Part shown: positions 39,323 through 39,466 of the stretch, in pieces
Layout of the letters: every line of letters starts with the position of its first letter
Position numbering within the stretch: the stretch's first letter is position 1
Source of the DNA: Desulfosporosinus sp.
GTDB taxonomy: Bacteria > Bacillota > Desulfitobacteriia > Desulfitobacteriales > Desulfitobacteriaceae
Direction of reading: 5' to 3'
Assembly (NCBI GenBank): GCA_031292055.1
Contig: JARLHV010000016.1
Span: 1-39,466, forward strand
DNA: 39,466 nucleotides
Made by a program: the position numbers and the translations under genes
The notes under the pieces: model-generated
Databases searched by the model: none
What the model saw: the letters and a program-made list of their open reading frames with translations, nothing else
Told to the model about the DNA's origin: nothing

Positions 39323-39466
39323 ACGTCAAGAAAAAGACGTTAAAACGGATAACAGATGAAAATCTGTGATAGTTGGTAACAGGCTATCAGCCTAGACAGC
39401 TATATGCTCTGGTCTAGGAGGGCTAATGGCATAGCCTTAACTTGGGGTCACACTCGATTGTCGGAA
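39323..39466 (+). ncRNA. HEARO / IscB-type omega RNA-like structured RNA, copy B (cut by window end)
   Basis: Same fold as copy A: ACGTC/GACGT (39323-39327 with 39336-39340), ACAGAT/ATCTGT (39352-39357 with 39362-39367), GATAG/CTATC (39368-39372 with 39384-39388), CCTAGAC/GTCTAGG (39391-39397 with 39412-39418), GGCTA/TAGCC (39421-39425 with 39432-39436). Changes against copy A are compensatory. The end of the RNA and any nuclease gene following it lie outside the window. Confidence 0.65.

Overview
The window looks like chromosome of an endospore-forming anaerobic member of the Clostridia, most likely Peptococcaceae close to Desulfosporosinus or Desulfitobacterium. This rests on the sporulation genes (spoIIAA, spoIIAB, sigF, spoVAC, spoVAD, spoVAE, spoVAF, dacF), on acyl-CoA dehydratase-activase type proteins, on a desulforedoxin-like mini-protein and on general protein style. 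The species cannot be fixed from the sequence alone.

Layout. 1-400: a structured RNA resembling HEARO / IscB omega RNA, then a strong terminator. 500-4028: yqzK-like gene, xerD, punA and pdp (recombination and nucleoside salvage). 4174-4668: a CoA-binding-fold protein. 4822-9364: a four-gene signalling cassette that matches the SiaA-SiaB-SiaC-SiaD logic (membrane PP2C phosphatase, GHKL-type kinase, small phospho-switch protein, diguanylate cyclase). Its last protein carries an HD-GYP domain that has lost most metal ligands. 9567-16018: sporulation block, with dacF facing an inverted spoIIAA-spoIIAB-sigF operon, followed by spoVAC-spoVAD-spoVAE-spoVAF. 16041-19207: three overlapping genes that look like a split version of the large activase/DUF2229 protein. 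19223-20788: lysA with its own promoter, an attenuator-like leader and a terminator. 20799-23391: small hypotheticals and an LCP wall-polymer ligase. 23673-29259: DHH-CBS-nucleotidyltransferase fusion, M50 protease, trpS, scpA, scpB, ended by a strong terminator.

From about 29.4 kb onward the DNA is accessory in style. It has sparse genes, long AT-rich gaps, a degenerate glycosidase-like membrane protein, a YjcQ / XRE regulator pair, a desulforedoxin-like mini-gene, a 28-residue membrane peptide, a glycosyltransferase, and a secreted protein joining cell-wall-binding repeats to an RCC1 propeller. It closes with a tRNA-like 3' fragment (possible attachment site), a truncated hicA, an IS605-like hairpin and a second copy of the structured RNA, cut by the window end.

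How the genes work together: the sporulation block holds the forespore sigma switch (SpoIIAA-SpoIIAB-SigF), the spore dipicolinate channel (SpoVA) and a spore cortex carboxypeptidase. Just upstream lies a second, unrelated partner-switching system (the Sia-like cassette) that probably controls c-di-GMP. The most noteworthy observations are this cassette with its degenerate HD-GYP, the two structured RNA copies with visible compensatory base changes, the lysA leader with mutually exclusive hairpins, and the split activase operon beside spoVA.
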